This document shows, in pieces, positions 47,116 through 55,393 of a DNA stretch of 64,000 nucleotides (positions within the stretch are counted from its first letter, which is position 1; the number at the start of each line of letters is the position of its first letter). The notes beneath the pieces are model-generated. The model searched no databases and was not told where the DNA came from. It worked only from the letters and a program-made list of their open reading frames with translations. A program made the translations under genes and the position numbers. Source of the DNA: Streptomyces filamentosus. GTDB taxonomy: Bacteria > Actinomycetota > Actinomycetes > Streptomycetales > Streptomycetaceae. The stretch spans positions 1,054,001-1,118,000 of the forward strand of contig NZ_BNBE01000001.1 in NCBI RefSeq assembly GCF_014654895.1, in the 5' to 3' direction.

Positions 47116-47349
47116 GTGGTACAGGCGTACATCCTGATTCAGACCGAGGTGGGCAAGGCGTCGACCGTCGCCGACACCATCGCCAAGATCCCGGGGGTGA
47201 TCCAGGCAGAAGACGTGACCGGACCGTACGACGTGATCGTGCGGGCCCAGGCCGACACGGTCGACGAACTCGGCCGCATGGTGGTCGCGAAGGTCCAGCA
47301 AGTGGACGGCATCACGCGCACCCTGACCTGCCCGGTCGTCCATCTGTAG
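47116..47349 (+). CDS. Lrp/AsnC-type RAM-domain protein
   Basis: This 77-aa protein consists only of the ligand-binding RAM domain of Lrp/AsnC regulators (VQAYILIQTEVGKASTVAD, then GPYDVIVRAQADTVDELGRMV). There is no helix-turn-helix, so it cannot bind DNA in the usual way; stand-alone RAM proteins may bind amino acids or hetero-associate with Lrp proteins. The GTG at 47116 follows GGAGG. The lipoprotein gene starts 23 bases downstream, so they may be co-transcribed. Confidence 0.88.
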   Translation: MVQAYILIQTEVGKASTVADTIAKIPGVIQAEDVTGPYDVIVRAQADTVDELGRMVVAKVQQVDGITRTLTCPVVHL

Positions 47350-47372
47350 CCCCCGTCTACCCTTGGCCGGTG

Positions 47373-47858
47373 ATGTCTTCCCACCGGCCTCTCGGCCTGC
47401 CCGTCTCAGCCGCCGTCCTGCTGCTGGCCGTGACCGGCTGCTCCGCCGGCGCCCGGGCGTCGGTACCGGCACCGGCCCCGCCCGCGGCGGAGGCGGCGCT
47501 CTGCCGTGCGCTGGCGAAGGAGCTCCCGGACACCGTGGCGGGGCAGGAGCGGAGCGATCCGTCCCCCGACTCCGAACTGACCGCGGGGTGGGGCGACGGA
47601 GCGATCGTACTGCGCTGCGGGGTCCCCCGGCCCGAAAAGATGAGCGATCCGCAGGCGCGGGCGATATCCGCCGACGGCGTGCGCTGGATGCTGGAGCAGC
47701 CGGAGGGCGGCGGCCCGCGGTTCACCACGGTGTACCGCGAGACGTACGTCGAGCTCGCCCTGGACGAGCGGTACGCCCACGACGTCGCGCCGCTGGTCGA
47801 CCTGGCCGCCCCGGTGGAACGCGCGGTGCCCTGCGCCCTGGAGCCCGAGTGCCGCTAG
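47373..47858 (+). CDS. DUF3515 family lipoprotein
   Basis: This 161-aa protein has a lipoprotein signal peptide: a short basic start, hydrophobic VSAAVLLLAVTGC with lipobox ending at Cys23, and a polar Ser/Ala/Pro stretch. The mature part has two Cys (CRALAKELP and VLRCGVPRP) and a C-terminal pair, as in DUF3515. Function unknown; it is anchored outside the membrane. The ATG at 47373 is preferred; the overlapping GTG at 47370 would add one residue. Confidence 0.85.
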   Translation: MSSHRPLGLPVSAAVLLLAVTGCSAGARASVPAPAPPAAEAALCRALAKELPDTVAGQERSDPSPDSELTAGWGDGAIVLRCGVPRPEKMSDPQARAISADGVRWMLEQPEGGGPRFTTVYRETYVELALDERYAHDVAPLVDLAAPVERAVPCALEPECR

Positions 47859-47903
47859 GGCCCGCCGCGCCGTGGGGACCCCACGCGCCGTGAGGGCCCG
47901 CCC

Positions 47904-47929
47904 CCCTGCCGGGGACGGGCCCGGCAGGG
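47904..47929. terminator. Terminator between lipoprotein gene and ddlA
   Basis: A 10-bp GC stem (47904-47913 with 47920-47929) with a 6-base loop lies between two convergent genes and directly touches the ddlA stop. Confidence 0.65.
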
Positions 47930-49069
47930 CTAGCGCAGGCCCGTGGAGCGGGTCAGCGCGGCCTGGATGAGCCGGTCGACCAGCTCGGGGTAGCTCACGC
48001 CGCTCTCCTGCCACATGCGCGGGTACATGGAGATCGGGGTGAAGCCGGGCATGGTGTTGATCTCGTTGATGACGAAGTCGCCTTCCTCGGTGAGGAAGAA
48101 GTCGGCGCGGACCAGGCCCTCGCAGGAGACGGCCTCGTAGGCGGCGACGGCGAGGCGCTGGACCTCGGCGGTGGCCTCGTCACCGATCGGGGCGGGCACC
48201 AGGCCGGAGGCCGAGTCGATGTACTTGGCCTCGAAGTCGTAGAAGTCGTGGTCGGTGACCGGCGGGATCTCGGCGGGCACGCTGGCGCGCGGGCCGTCCT
48301 CGAACTCCAGGACGCCGCACTCGATCTCGCGGCCGCGCAGCAGCGCCTCCACGATGATCTTCGGGTCGTAGCGGCGGGCCTCCTCGACGGCCTCGTCGAG
48401 GCCGGAGAGGTCGTCGACCTTGGTGATGCCGACGGAGGAGCCGCCGCGGGCGGGCTTCACGAAGAGCGGCCAGCCGTGGTCGGCGGCGAACTCGACGATC
48501 TTCTTGCGGGCCTCGGCCGGGTTGCGGTCCCACTCGCGCGGCCGGATCACCTCGTACGGGCCGACGGGCAGGCCGTAGGAGACGAAGACGCGCTTCATGT
48601 ACTCCTTGTCCTGGCCGACGGCGGAGGCGAGGACGCCGGCGCCGACGTACGGGATGCCGGAGAGTTCCAGGAGGCCCTGGAGGGTGCCGTCCTCGCCGTA
48701 CGGGCCGTGGAGCACCGGGAAGACGACGTCGACCTCGCCGAGGGCCTGCGGCAGGCTGCCGGGCTCGTGCAGGACGACCTCGCGGCTGGCCGGGTCGACG
48801 GGGAGGACCACGCCGCCGGTCTCCGACTCGGCGAGCTGGGCGACGTCCGGCAGGGAACGCTCGGCGATCGCCATCCGCTCGGGGGCGTCGGCGGTCAGCG
48901 CCCAGCGCCCCTCCCGGGTGATGCCGATGGGCAGCACGTCGTACTTGGTCCGGTCGATCGCCTTGAGGACGGCGCCGGCGGTGACGACGGAGATGGCGTG
49001 CTCCGAGCTGCGTCCGCCGAAGACGACGGCCACGCGCGGCTTGCGGGGGCTCTGGGTGTTCTCGCTCAT
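47930..49069 (-). CDS. ddlA: D-alanine--D-alanine ligase
   Basis: Ddl joins two D-alanines for peptidoglycan precursors. The 379-aa ATP-grasp protein shows VAVVFGGRSSEHAISV at the N-terminus, HGPYGEDGTLQGLLELSGIPYVG, KPARGGSSVGITKV, and NEINTMPGFTPISMYP near the end. The Tyr in ISMYPRMWQ and the loop architecture fit D-Ala-D-Ala rather than D-Ala-D-Lac ligases, but I cannot confirm specificity. It follows gpsA in the same direction. Confidence 0.94.
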   Translation of the reverse strand: MSENTQSPRKPRVAVVFGGRSSEHAISVVTAGAVLKAIDRTKYDVLPIGITREGRWALTADAPERMAIAERSLPDVAQLAESETGGVVLPVDPASREVVLHEPGSLPQALGEVDVVFPVLHGPYGEDGTLQGLLELSGIPYVGAGVLASAVGQDKEYMKRVFVSYGLPVGPYEVIRPREWDRNPAEARKKIVEFAADHGWPLFVKPARGGSSVGITKVDDLSGLDEAVEEARRYDPKIIVEALLRGREIECGVLEFEDGPRASVPAEIPPVTDHDFYDFEAKYIDSASGLVPAPIGDEATAEVQRLAVAAYEAVSCEGLVRADFFLTEEGDFVINEINTMPGFTPISMYPRMWQESGVSYPELVDRLIQAALTRSTGLR

Positions 49070-49137
49070 ATCGCGTTGAGCGTACCTTGCGGTGTCCGAA
49101 CTCCTGAGCGCCCCGCTGACCGCCTCCCGCGTCCGGC

Positions 49138-50139
49138 TCAGCGGCGTTCGGGCTTGGCGCTGCGCGACATCAGTTCCTTGAGCGCGACCGTCGGCGGCTT
49201 GCCGTCGTGGACGATCGAGACGACCGTCTCGGTGATGGGCATGTCGACGCCGTGCCGGCGGCCCAGGTCGAGCACCGACTCGCAGGACTTGACGCCCTCG
49301 GCGGTCTGCCTGGTGGCCGCGACGGCCTCCTGGAGGGTCATCCCGCGGCCCAGGTTGGTGCCGAAGGTGTTGTTCCGGGAGAGCGGCGAGGAGCAGGTGG
49401 CGACGAGGTCGCCGAGGCCCGCGAGGCCGGAGAAGGTGAGCGGGTCGGCGCCCATGGCGAGGCCGAGGCGGGTGGTCTCGGCGAGGCCGCGGGTGATGAG
49501 CGTGGCCTTGGAGTTGTCGCCGAGGCCCATGCCGTTGGCGATGCCGACGGCGAGGCCGATGACGTTCTTCACCGCGCCGCCGAGCTCGCAGCCGACGACG
49601 TCGGTGTTGGTGTACGGGCGGAAGTACGGGGTCATGCAGGCGGCCTGGAGCCGCTGGGCGACCGACTCGTCGACGCAGGCGGCGACGGCGGCGGCGGGCT
49701 GCCGGGCGGCGATCTCGCGGGCCAGGTTGGGGCCGGTGAGGACGGCGACGCGCTCGGCGGGGACGCCGGCGACCTCGGTGATGACCTCGCTCATCCGCTT
49801 GGCGGTGCCGAGTTCGATGCCCTTCATCAGGGAGACGAGCACGGTGTCGGGGCCGAGTTTCGGAGCCCAGGCGGCGAGGTTCTCGCGCAGGGTCTGGGAG
49901 GGGACGACGAGCACGGCGAAGTCGGCCCCCTCGGCGGCCTCGGCCGCGTCGGCGGTGGCCGTGATGCCCTTGGGGAGTTCGACGCCGGGCAGGTAGTCCG
50001 GGTTGGTACGGGTCTCGTTGATGGTCCCGGCGAGCGCGGGGCGGCGGCCCCAGAGGCTCACCTCGCAGCCCGCGTCGGCCATCACCATGGCGAAGGCGGT
50101 GCCCCAGGACCCGTTTCCGAAGACGGCGGCCTTGGTCAC
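49138..50139 (-). CDS. gpsA: Glycerol-3-phosphate dehydrogenase [NAD(P)+]
   Basis: GpsA reduces dihydroxyacetone phosphate to sn-glycerol-3-phosphate for phospholipids. The 333-aa protein has the nucleotide motif VFGNGSWGTAFAMV, GPNLAREIA, KNVIGLAVGIANGMGLGDN with the catalytic Lys, and GLAGLGDLVATCSSPLSRN. The GTG at 50139 overlaps the plsC-like stop as GTGA. The gpsA-plsC-ddl order places lipid and wall precursor genes together and is conserved. Confidence 0.95.
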   Translation of the reverse strand: MTKAAVFGNGSWGTAFAMVMADAGCEVSLWGRRPALAGTINETRTNPDYLPGVELPKGITATADAAEAAEGADFAVLVVPSQTLRENLAAWAPKLGPDTVLVSLMKGIELGTAKRMSEVITEVAGVPAERVAVLTGPNLAREIAARQPAAAVAACVDESVAQRLQAACMTPYFRPYTNTDVVGCELGGAVKNVIGLAVGIANGMGLGDNSKATLITRGLAETTRLGLAMGADPLTFSGLAGLGDLVATCSSPLSRNNTFGTNLGRGMTLQEAVAATRQTAEGVKSCESVLDLGRRHGVDMPITETVVSIVHDGKPPTVALKELMSRSAKPERR

Positions 50140-50897
50140 TTGGCGCCCTCCTCTGCGGCCTTGCGGCGCTTCTCCCGGAGGGCGCGGCGCGGGTCGTACG
50201 GCTCGGCGGGGGCCTGCTCGCCGCGGACCTCCTCCAGGAGGGCGGTGATGGCGGCCATGATCGTCTCGGTGGCCTCGCGCAGCACGTCGGGCGTGGGCTC
50301 CAGGCCGTCGAAGCGGGAGAGGTCGACCGGCGGGCCCGCCTGGACGATCAGCGTCTTGCGCGGGAAGAGCTTGAACTTGTCCTTCTTGGCGTACGGCGGC
50401 ATGGCGAGGTTCGCGCCCCACTGGGCCACCGGGATGACGGGCGCCTTGGTGAGCAGGGCCACGCGGGCGGCGCCGGTCTTGCCCGGCATGGGCCACATGT
50501 CGGGGTCGCGGGTGAGGGTGCCCTCGGGGTAGAAGGCGACGCACTCGCCCCGTTCGATGGCGTCGACGGCGGCGCGGAAGGCGCCCACGGCGTCGGCGGT
50601 CTCGCGGTAGACGGGGATCTGCCCGGTGTTGCGGAGCATGGTGCCGACGAAGCCGGACTTGAAGAGGCCCGCCTTGGCCAGGAAGCGGGGCACCCGGCCG
50701 GTGTTGTACTGGTAGTGCGCGTAGGAGAGCGGGTCGAGGTAGGAGTTGTGGTTGACCGCGGTGATGAAGCCGCCCTCGGCGGGGATGTGCTCCGTGCCGC
50801 GCCAGTCCCGCTTGAACAGAACCACCAGGGGGGGTTTGGCGATGACCGCCGCGAGGCGGTACCAGAAGCCGATTCTGCGGCGGGGCACTCGGGGCAC
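50136..50897 (-). CDS. plsC: 1-acyl-sn-glycerol-3-phosphate acyltransferase
   Basis: This 253-aa PlsC-family enzyme acylates lysophosphatidic acid at the membrane. It has motif I NHNSYLDP (H-x4-D), motif II-like GFVGTMLRNTGQIPVYRE, motif III YPEGTLTRD, and motif IV VIPVAQWGA. An N-terminal hydrophobic stretch (WYRLAAVIAKPPLVVLF) supports membrane attachment. Start GTG at 50897 (a second GTG at 50888 is possible). It couples to gpsA, which makes its backbone substrate. Confidence 0.9.
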   Translation of the reverse strand: MPRVPRRRIGFWYRLAAVIAKPPLVVLFKRDWRGTEHIPAEGGFITAVNHNSYLDPLSYAHYQYNTGRVPRFLAKAGLFKSGFVGTMLRNTGQIPVYRETADAVGAFRAAVDAIERGECVAFYPEGTLTRDPDMWPMPGKTGAARVALLTKAPVIPVAQWGANLAMPPYAKKDKFKLFPRKTLIVQAGPPVDLSRFDGLEPTPDVLREATETIMAAITALLEEVRGEQAPAEPYDPRRALREKRRKAAEEGAK

Positions 50898-51015
50898 CTT
50901 TCTCCGGGTCTTGCTGGCAGGGGGTCAAGTGTCGCCCCATGCTCCTGCTCTGTCGAGTGACACCGTACGCCCCGGGACCGGGGCCGTCCCGCACGGGCGG
51001 GACAGAAGGGCGGCG

Positions 51016-51663
51016 ATGAACACGGATGAGGACGACGGGTGGTCCCTGGTGGTGCCCCTGAAGCCCCTGGCCCTCGCGAAGAGCCGGCTGGCCCCGGCCT
51101 CCGGGGAGCGGCTGCGGCCCCGGCTGGCCCTGGCCTTCGCCGAGGACACGGTGGCGGCGGCGCTGGCCTGTCCGGAGGTGCGGGACGTGGTGGTGGTCAC
51201 GGACGACCCCGCGGCGGGCCGGGCGCTGGCCGGGCTGGGGGCGCGGATCGTGCCGGACGCCCCGGCGGCGGGGCTCAACGCGGCGCTGGCGCACGGGGCC
51301 CGGGCGGTACGGGAGCGGCGGCCACGCGCGCGCGTGGCGGCGCTGAACGCGGACCTGCCGGCGCTGCGGCCCGGGGAGCTGGCGCGGGTCCTGGCGGCGG
51401 CCCGGCAATTCCCCAGGGCATTTCTCGCGGATGCCGCCGAAATAGGTACGACATTCCTCTCGGCCGGTCCGGGCGTGGAATTGGAACCGGCTTTCGGAGG
51501 TCCGTCGCGGCTTCGGCATTTGTCGTCGGGAGCGGTGGAAATACGGCTGACCGGGGTGGATTCCGTGCGCCGGGACGTGGACACCGGCGAGGACCTGGCG
51601 GCGGCGGGGGCGCTGGGGCTCGGCCCCCGGACGGCGGTCCGGCGGGCGGCGCCGGCCGGATAG
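51016..51663 (+). CDS. cofC: CofC, phospholactate/phosphoenolpyruvate guanylyltransferase
   Basis: CofC activates 2-phospholactate or phosphoenolpyruvate with GTP in coenzyme F420 synthesis. The 215-aa protein has VVPLKPLALAKSRLAP at the start (nucleotide loop), VVTDDPAAGRAL, LNADLPALRPGEL and GTTFLSAGPG. The ATG at 51016 has GAAGGG upstream. Codons from about 51405 to 51545 contain rare forms for this genome (ATA, AGG, TTT, TTG, CAA), so the 3' third has a distinct, lower GC composition. Confidence 0.9.
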   Translation: MNTDEDDGWSLVVPLKPLALAKSRLAPASGERLRPRLALAFAEDTVAAALACPEVRDVVVVTDDPAAGRALAGLGARIVPDAPAAGLNAALAHGARAVRERRPRARVAALNADLPALRPGELARVLAAARQFPRAFLADAAEIGTTFLSAGPGVELEPAFGGPSRLRHLSSGAVEIRLTGVDSVRRDVDTGEDLAAAGALGLGPRTAVRRAAPAG

Positions 51664-51673
51664 GCTGCGGCCC

Positions 51674-51883
51674 ATGCAGGCGACCGCGTACACGTACGAC
51701 CCCGAGACCCGCAGCGGCAGTGTGCTGCTCGACGACGGCACCCCGGTGGAGTTCGGGACGGATGCCTTCGACGCGGGCGGGCTGCGGCTGCTGCGGCCAG
51801 GCCAGCGGGTCCGCGTCGAGACGGCTCCGGGGACCTCGGGCCCGGACCTCCGCATCACCCTGGTGACGCTCCAGACCTTCTGA
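51674..51883 (+). CDS. Small OB-fold/cold-shock-like protein
   Basis: This 69-aa protein, ten bases after cofC, reads as a compact beta-barrel: GSVLLDDGTPVEFGTDAFD then GLRLLRPGQRVRVETA. The pattern resembles cold-shock-type OB proteins (a G-x-V strand, DG turn, and LRPGQRV) but lacks the RNP1/RNP2 aromatic set. Function unknown; probably co-transcribed with cofC. Confidence 0.75.
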   Translation: MQATAYTYDPETRSGSVLLDDGTPVEFGTDAFDAGGLRLLRPGQRVRVETAPGTSGPDLRITLVTLQTF

Positions 51884-52004
51884 CCGGCCGGGCCGGATCC
51901 TCCCCGGCCTCCCCGCCCTTTTCGGGTCTTCGGGGCCTCCAGGGCCCCGGGGGGTCTCGCCCCCGCTCCCCCGCTCCCCCGTCCCGTCCGCCGGAACGCG
52001 CCGC

Positions 52005-52034
52005 GGGCCGGGCTCCCGTGCGGGAGCCCGGCCC
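52005..52034. terminator. Bidirectional terminator between OB-like gene and hupS
   Basis: A 13-bp GC stem (52005-52017 with 52022-52034) with a 4-base loop separates convergent genes; it lies 25 bases after the hupS stop. Confidence 0.75.
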
Positions 52035-52058
52035 GGCGGACCTGCGACGACCGGCCTG

Positions 52059-52754
52059 CTACTTCTTGGCCGCGGTCTTCTTCGCCGCGGTGGTCTTGCG
52101 CGCCGTCGTCTTCTTGGCGGGCGCCTTCTTCGCCGTGGCCTTCTTGGCCGGGGCGGTCTTCTTGGCGACGGTCTTCTTCGCCGCGGGGGCCGGGGTGGCC
52201 TTCTTGGCGGCGGCGGTCTTCTTGGCGGCCGCCGCCGTCTTCTTGGTGGCCGCGGAAGTCTTCTTCGCGGCCGCGGCGGTGGTCTTCTTCGCCGGGGTCG
52301 CCTTCTTCGCGACGGTGGCGGTGGTGGTCTTCTTCGCCGGCGTGGCCTTCTTGGCGGCGGCCTTCTTGGCCGTGGTGGCCTTCTTGGCCGCGGCCTTCTT
52401 CACGGTGGCGGAGGCGCCGCCGGTCAGGCTGCCCTTGGGGGCCTTCTTGACGGAGACCTCACCACCCTTGGGGAGCTTCTTCGAGCCGCTGACCAGGTCC
52501 TTGAAGCCCTGGCCCGCGCGGAAGCGCGGCACGGAGGTCTTCTTGACCCGCACGCGCTCACCCGTCTGGGGGTTGCGGGCGTAACGGGCCGGGCGGTCGA
52601 CCTTCTCGAACGAGCCGAAGCCCGTGACCGAGACCCGGTCGCCCGAGACCACGGCGCGCACGATGGCGTCGAGCACGTGGTCGACGGCTTCGGCGGCCTG
52701 CTGGCGACCGCCCAACTTGTCGGCAATCGCTTCTACGAGCTGCGCCTTGTTCAC
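52059..52754 (-). CDS. hupS: HupS, HU-type nucleoid protein with lysine-rich tail
   Basis: HupS compacts the spore nucleoid in Streptomyces. The 231-aa protein has an N-terminal HU domain (1-90: MNKAQLVEAIADKLGG, VTGFGSFEKVDRPAR, NPQTGERVRV) and a histone-H1-like C-terminal tail (about 105-231) made of KK-A and KKTTA-type repeats. The tail resembles that of mycobacterial HupB and eukaryotic H1. The GTG at 52754 is preceded by GGGGAAGA. The promoter is visible upstream (52806-52834). Confidence 0.95.
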   Translation of the reverse strand: MNKAQLVEAIADKLGGRQQAAEAVDHVLDAIVRAVVSGDRVSVTGFGSFEKVDRPARYARNPQTGERVRVKKTSVPRFRAGQGFKDLVSGSKKLPKGGEVSVKKAPKGSLTGGASATVKKAAAKKATTAKKAAAKKATPAKKTTTATVAKKATPAKKTTAAAAKKTSAATKKTAAAAKKTAAAKKATPAPAAKKTVAKKTAPAKKATAKKAPAKKTTARKTTAAKKTAAKK

Positions 52755-52805
52755 GTCTTCCCCTTCGGAGACTTTGCCAGAACGAAACTGTTCAAGCTTT
52801 TTCGC

Positions 52806-52834
52806 ACGTTAGGCATGTATATACCGCAAATCAA
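52806..52834 (-). promoter_or_regulatory. Predicted hupS promoter
   Basis: On the minus strand TTGATT (52829-52834) and TAACGT (52806-52811) are separated by 17 bases within an AT-rich tract including TATATA. The predicted leader is about 45 bases. Confidence 0.55.
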
Positions 52835-52897
52835 ACACGAAACGGTCTAATCACCCTAGTGCCGCAACGCGGAAGTGCCGTTGCGGAGTTCCTGGTG

Positions 52898-53125
52898 TCA
52901 GTCGCCTTCGGGGAATCGACCCTCGTCGAGGTCCTTCATCAACCGGTCCAGACGCGTCGCCGCGTCCGCGAGATCGTGCTTCGCCGCGGCCGTGACGACC
53001 AGCAGCTTCCGGGACAGCGCCATCCTTACGCCCTCCGGGACTTGCAGTGCGCGCACCCGGGAGTGCGCTTCCTTCAATCGGTCGGCGACTTCCTCGTAGA
53101 GCTTGAGTTGGTTGTCGCGTTCCAT
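52898..53125 (-). CDS. Short conserved actinobacterial protein
   Basis: This 75-aa basic/acidic helical protein reads MERDNQLKLYEEVADRLKEA and later VPEGVRMALSRKLLVVTAAA, ending in a DLDEGRFPEGD tail. I do not recognise a named family; the sequence suggests a helical bundle. It is encoded between leuD and hupS, the location seen in S. coelicolor. The ATG at 53125 fits; the long frame that continues through leuD is a shadow. Confidence 0.72.
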   Translation of the reverse strand: MERDNQLKLYEEVADRLKEAHSRVRALQVPEGVRMALSRKLLVVTAAAKHDLADAATRLDRLMKDLDEGRFPEGD

Positions 53126-53179
53126 GCACCGATTGTGCCATCTAGGGCGAGTTGTCGCCCGACAGGGTCTCAACAAGCG

Positions 53180-53213
53180 ACTGCGCCCCCCACCGGAGGG
53201 TGGGGGGCGCAGT
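53180..53213 (-). terminator. Terminator after leuCD
   Basis: A perfect 14-bp stem (53180-53193 with 53200-53213) with a 6-base loop lies 17 bases after the leuD stop. Confidence 0.88.
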
Positions 53214-53229
53214 CTTGGAAAAGCGCTGC

Positions 53230-53823
53230 TCAGGCCGTAATTGTACGGGGCTTGAAGGACGGCCTGGCCGCCTCGTAGGCCGCGATGTCGGCTTCGTTCT
53301 GAAGGGTGAGGCTGATGTCGTCCAGGCCGTTCAGGAGCCGCCAGCGGGCGTTCTCGTCGAGCTCGAAGTCGGCGTCGATCCCGGGTGCCAGGACCTTGCG
53401 GGACTCCAGGTCGACGGTGACCTCGGCGGTCGGGTCGGCCTCGGTCAGCGCCCAGAGGGCGTCGACGGTCTCCTGCGGCAGGACGACGGTCAGCAGACCG
53501 TTCTTCAGCGAGTTGCCGCGGAAGATGTCGGCGAAGCGGGAGGAGATGACGGTCTTGAAGCCGTAGTTCTGGAGCGCCCAGACGGCGTGCTCGCGGGAGG
53601 AGCCGGTGCCGAAGTCGGGGCCGGCGACCAGGACCGTGGCGCCCTGCCGCTCGGGGCGGTTGAGGACGAACTCGGGGTCCTTGCGCCATGCCTCGAAGAG
53701 GCCGTCCTCGAAGCCGTCGCGGGTGACCTTCTTGAGCCAGTGCGCGGGGATGATCTGGTCGGTGTCGACGTTGCTGCGGCGCAGCGGGACGGCCCGGCCG
53801 GTGTGCGTGGTGAAAGCTTCCAT
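53230..53823 (-). CDS. leuD: 3-isopropylmalate dehydratase small subunit
   Basis: LeuD pairs with LeuC to isomerise 2- and 3-isopropylmalate in leucine synthesis. The 197-aa protein has the swivelling-domain landmarks [35 protein letters not shown] and [19 protein letters not shown]. It starts six bases after the leuC stop, so the two are co-transcribed. Control by NdgR is known for leuCD in S. coelicolor. Confidence 0.95.
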   Translation of the reverse strand: MEAFTTHTGRAVPLRRSNVDTDQIIPAHWLKKVTRDGFEDGLFEAWRKDPEFVLNRPERQGATVLVAGPDFGTGSSREHAVWALQNYGFKTVISSRFADIFRGNSLKNGLLTVVLPQETVDALWALTEADPTAEVTVDLESRKVLAPGIDADFELDENARWRLLNGLDDISLTLQNEADIAAYEAARPSFKPRTITA

Positions 53824-53829
53824 GGTTCC

Positions 53830-55254
53830 TCAGACCCCCGCGGTGGTGACGGCGTCGGACAGGTCGGCCGGGGAGGCCAGATGGCCCAGTACGGCGGTGG
53901 CGGCGGCGACCTGGGGGGAGACCAGGTGGGTGCGGCCGCCCTTGCCCTGCCGGCCCTCGAAGTTGCGGTTGGAGGTGGACGCCGAGCGCTCGCCGGGGGC
54001 CAGCTGGTCGGGGTTCATGCCCAGGCACATGGAGCAGCCCGCGTGCCGCCATTCGGCGCCGGCCTCCTTGAAGACCTTGTCCAGGCCCTCCTCGACGGCC
54101 TGGAGGGCGACCCGGACGGAGCCGGGGACGACCAGCATGCGGACGCCGTCGGCGACCTTGCGGCCCTCCAGGAGCGAGGCGGCGTTGCGCAGGTCCTCGA
54201 TGCGGCCGTTGGTGCAGGAGCCCACGAAGACGGTGTCGACCTTGATGTCGCGCAGCGGCTGCCCGGCGGTCAACCCCATGTACTCCAGGGCCTTTTCGGC
54301 GGCGAGGCGCTCCGAGGGGTCCTCGTACGCGGCCGGGTCGGGGACGTTCGCCGAAAGCGGGGCGCCCTGGCCGGGGTTGGTGCCCCAGGTGACGAAGGGG
54401 GCCAGCGCGGCGGCGTCGATGACGACCTCGGCGTCGAAGACGGCGTCCTCGTCGGACTTCAGGGTCTTCCAGTACGCGACGGCGGCGTCCCAGTCCTCGC
54501 CCTCGGGGGCGTGGGCGCGGCCCTTGAGGTAGGCGAAGGTGGTCTCGTCGGGGGCGATCATGCCCGCGCGGGCACCGGCCTCGATCGACATGTTGCAGAT
54601 GGTCATGCGGGCTTCCATCGAGAGCTTCTCGATGGCGGAGCCGCGGTACTCCAGGACGTAGCCCTGGCCGCCGCCGGTGCCGATCCGGGCGATGATCGCG
54701 AGGATCAGGTCCTTGGCGGTGACGTCGGCGGGCAGCTCGCCGTCCACGGTGATGGCCATGGTCTTCGGGCGGGCCATGGGCAGCGTCTGGGTGGCCAGGA
54801 CGTGCTCGACCTGGCTGGTGCCGATGCCGAACGCCAGGCCGCCGAAGGCGCCGTGCGTGGAGGTGTGGGAGTCGCCGCAGACCACGGTCATGCCGGGCTG
54901 GGTCAGGCCCAGCTGCGGTCCCACCACGTGGACGACGCCCTGCTCGACGTCGCCGAGCGGGTGGAGCCGTACGCCGAACTCCGCGCAGTTCTTGCGCAGG
55001 GTCTCCAGCTGGGCGCGGGAGACGGGGTCCGCGATCGGCTTGTCGATGTCGAGGGTGGGGGTGTTGTGGTCCTCGGTGGCGATGGTGAGGTCGAGGCGCC
55101 GCACCTGCCGGCCGTTCTGACGGAGACCGTCGAAGGCCTGGGGGCTGGTCACCTCGTGGAGCAGGTGAAGATCGATGAAGAGGAGATCGGGCTCGCCCTC
55201 GGCGCGCCGGACGACGTGGTCGTCCCAGACCTTCTCCGCGAGTGTCCTACCCAT
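53830..55254 (-). CDS. leuC: 3-isopropylmalate dehydratase large subunit
   Basis: LeuC carries the 4Fe-4S cluster of isopropylmalate isomerase. The 474-aa protein has [19 protein letters not shown], cluster ligands in [13 protein letters not shown] and [13 protein letters not shown], and [21 protein letters not shown] start it at ATG 55254 ([15 protein letters not shown]) with GGAGGG upstream; codons before that to 55290 are leader. A short hairpin (55295-55299 with 55305-55309) lies in the leader. Confidence 0.95.
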   Translation of the reverse strand: MGRTLAEKVWDDHVVRRAEGEPDLLFIDLHLLHEVTSPQAFDGLRQNGRQVRRLDLTIATEDHNTPTLDIDKPIADPVSRAQLETLRKNCAEFGVRLHPLGDVEQGVVHVVGPQLGLTQPGMTVVCGDSHTSTHGAFGGLAFGIGTSQVEHVLATQTLPMARPKTMAITVDGELPADVTAKDLILAIIARIGTGGGQGYVLEYRGSAIEKLSMEARMTICNMSIEAGARAGMIAPDETTFAYLKGRAHAPEGEDWDAAVAYWKTLKSDEDAVFDAEVVIDAAALAPFVTWGTNPGQGAPLSANVPDPAAYEDPSERLAAEKALEYMGLTAGQPLRDIKVDTVFVGSCTNGRIEDLRNAASLLEGRKVADGVRMLVVPGSVRVALQAVEEGLDKVFKEAGAEWRHAGCSMCLGMNPDQLAPGERSASTSNRNFEGRQGKGGRTHLVSPQVAAATAVLGHLASPADLSDAVTTAGV

Positions 55255-55358
55255 CGCTTTCCCTCCGGCCGGCGGCTGCGCCGGCACCACTAGAGACCGT
55301 TTCGCGGTCCGTTGTGCGGCCGCCTCACCAGAGTGACAAGTTCCTCGGGAAATTGAAC

Positions 55359-55387
55359 TTGCGTTTCACAGAGTGAGACGCGAATAT
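55359..55387 (+). promoter_or_regulatory. Predicted promoter of a leaderless ndgR transcript
   Basis: TTGCGT (55359-55364), a 17-base spacer and GAATAT (55382-55387) end six bases before the ndgR ATG, so transcription would start at or next to the A of ATG. No ribosome binding site is seen, in agreement with leaderless translation. An AAGTTC-n11-GAACTT inverted repeat (55338-55360) just upstream is a candidate NdgR site in the leuC-ndgR gap. Confidence 0.55.
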
Positions 55388-55393
55388 CGTTGC

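Noticed and set aside
49138-51858. 906-codon frame joining gpsA with upstream sequence
   Set aside because: Only the GpsA part is family-like; the upstream part runs over plsC and is antisense to cofC.
55255-55393. T-box or leader-peptide attenuator before leuC
   Set aside because: No T-box motif, no run of leucine codons in a short frame, and only a 5-bp hairpin is seen.
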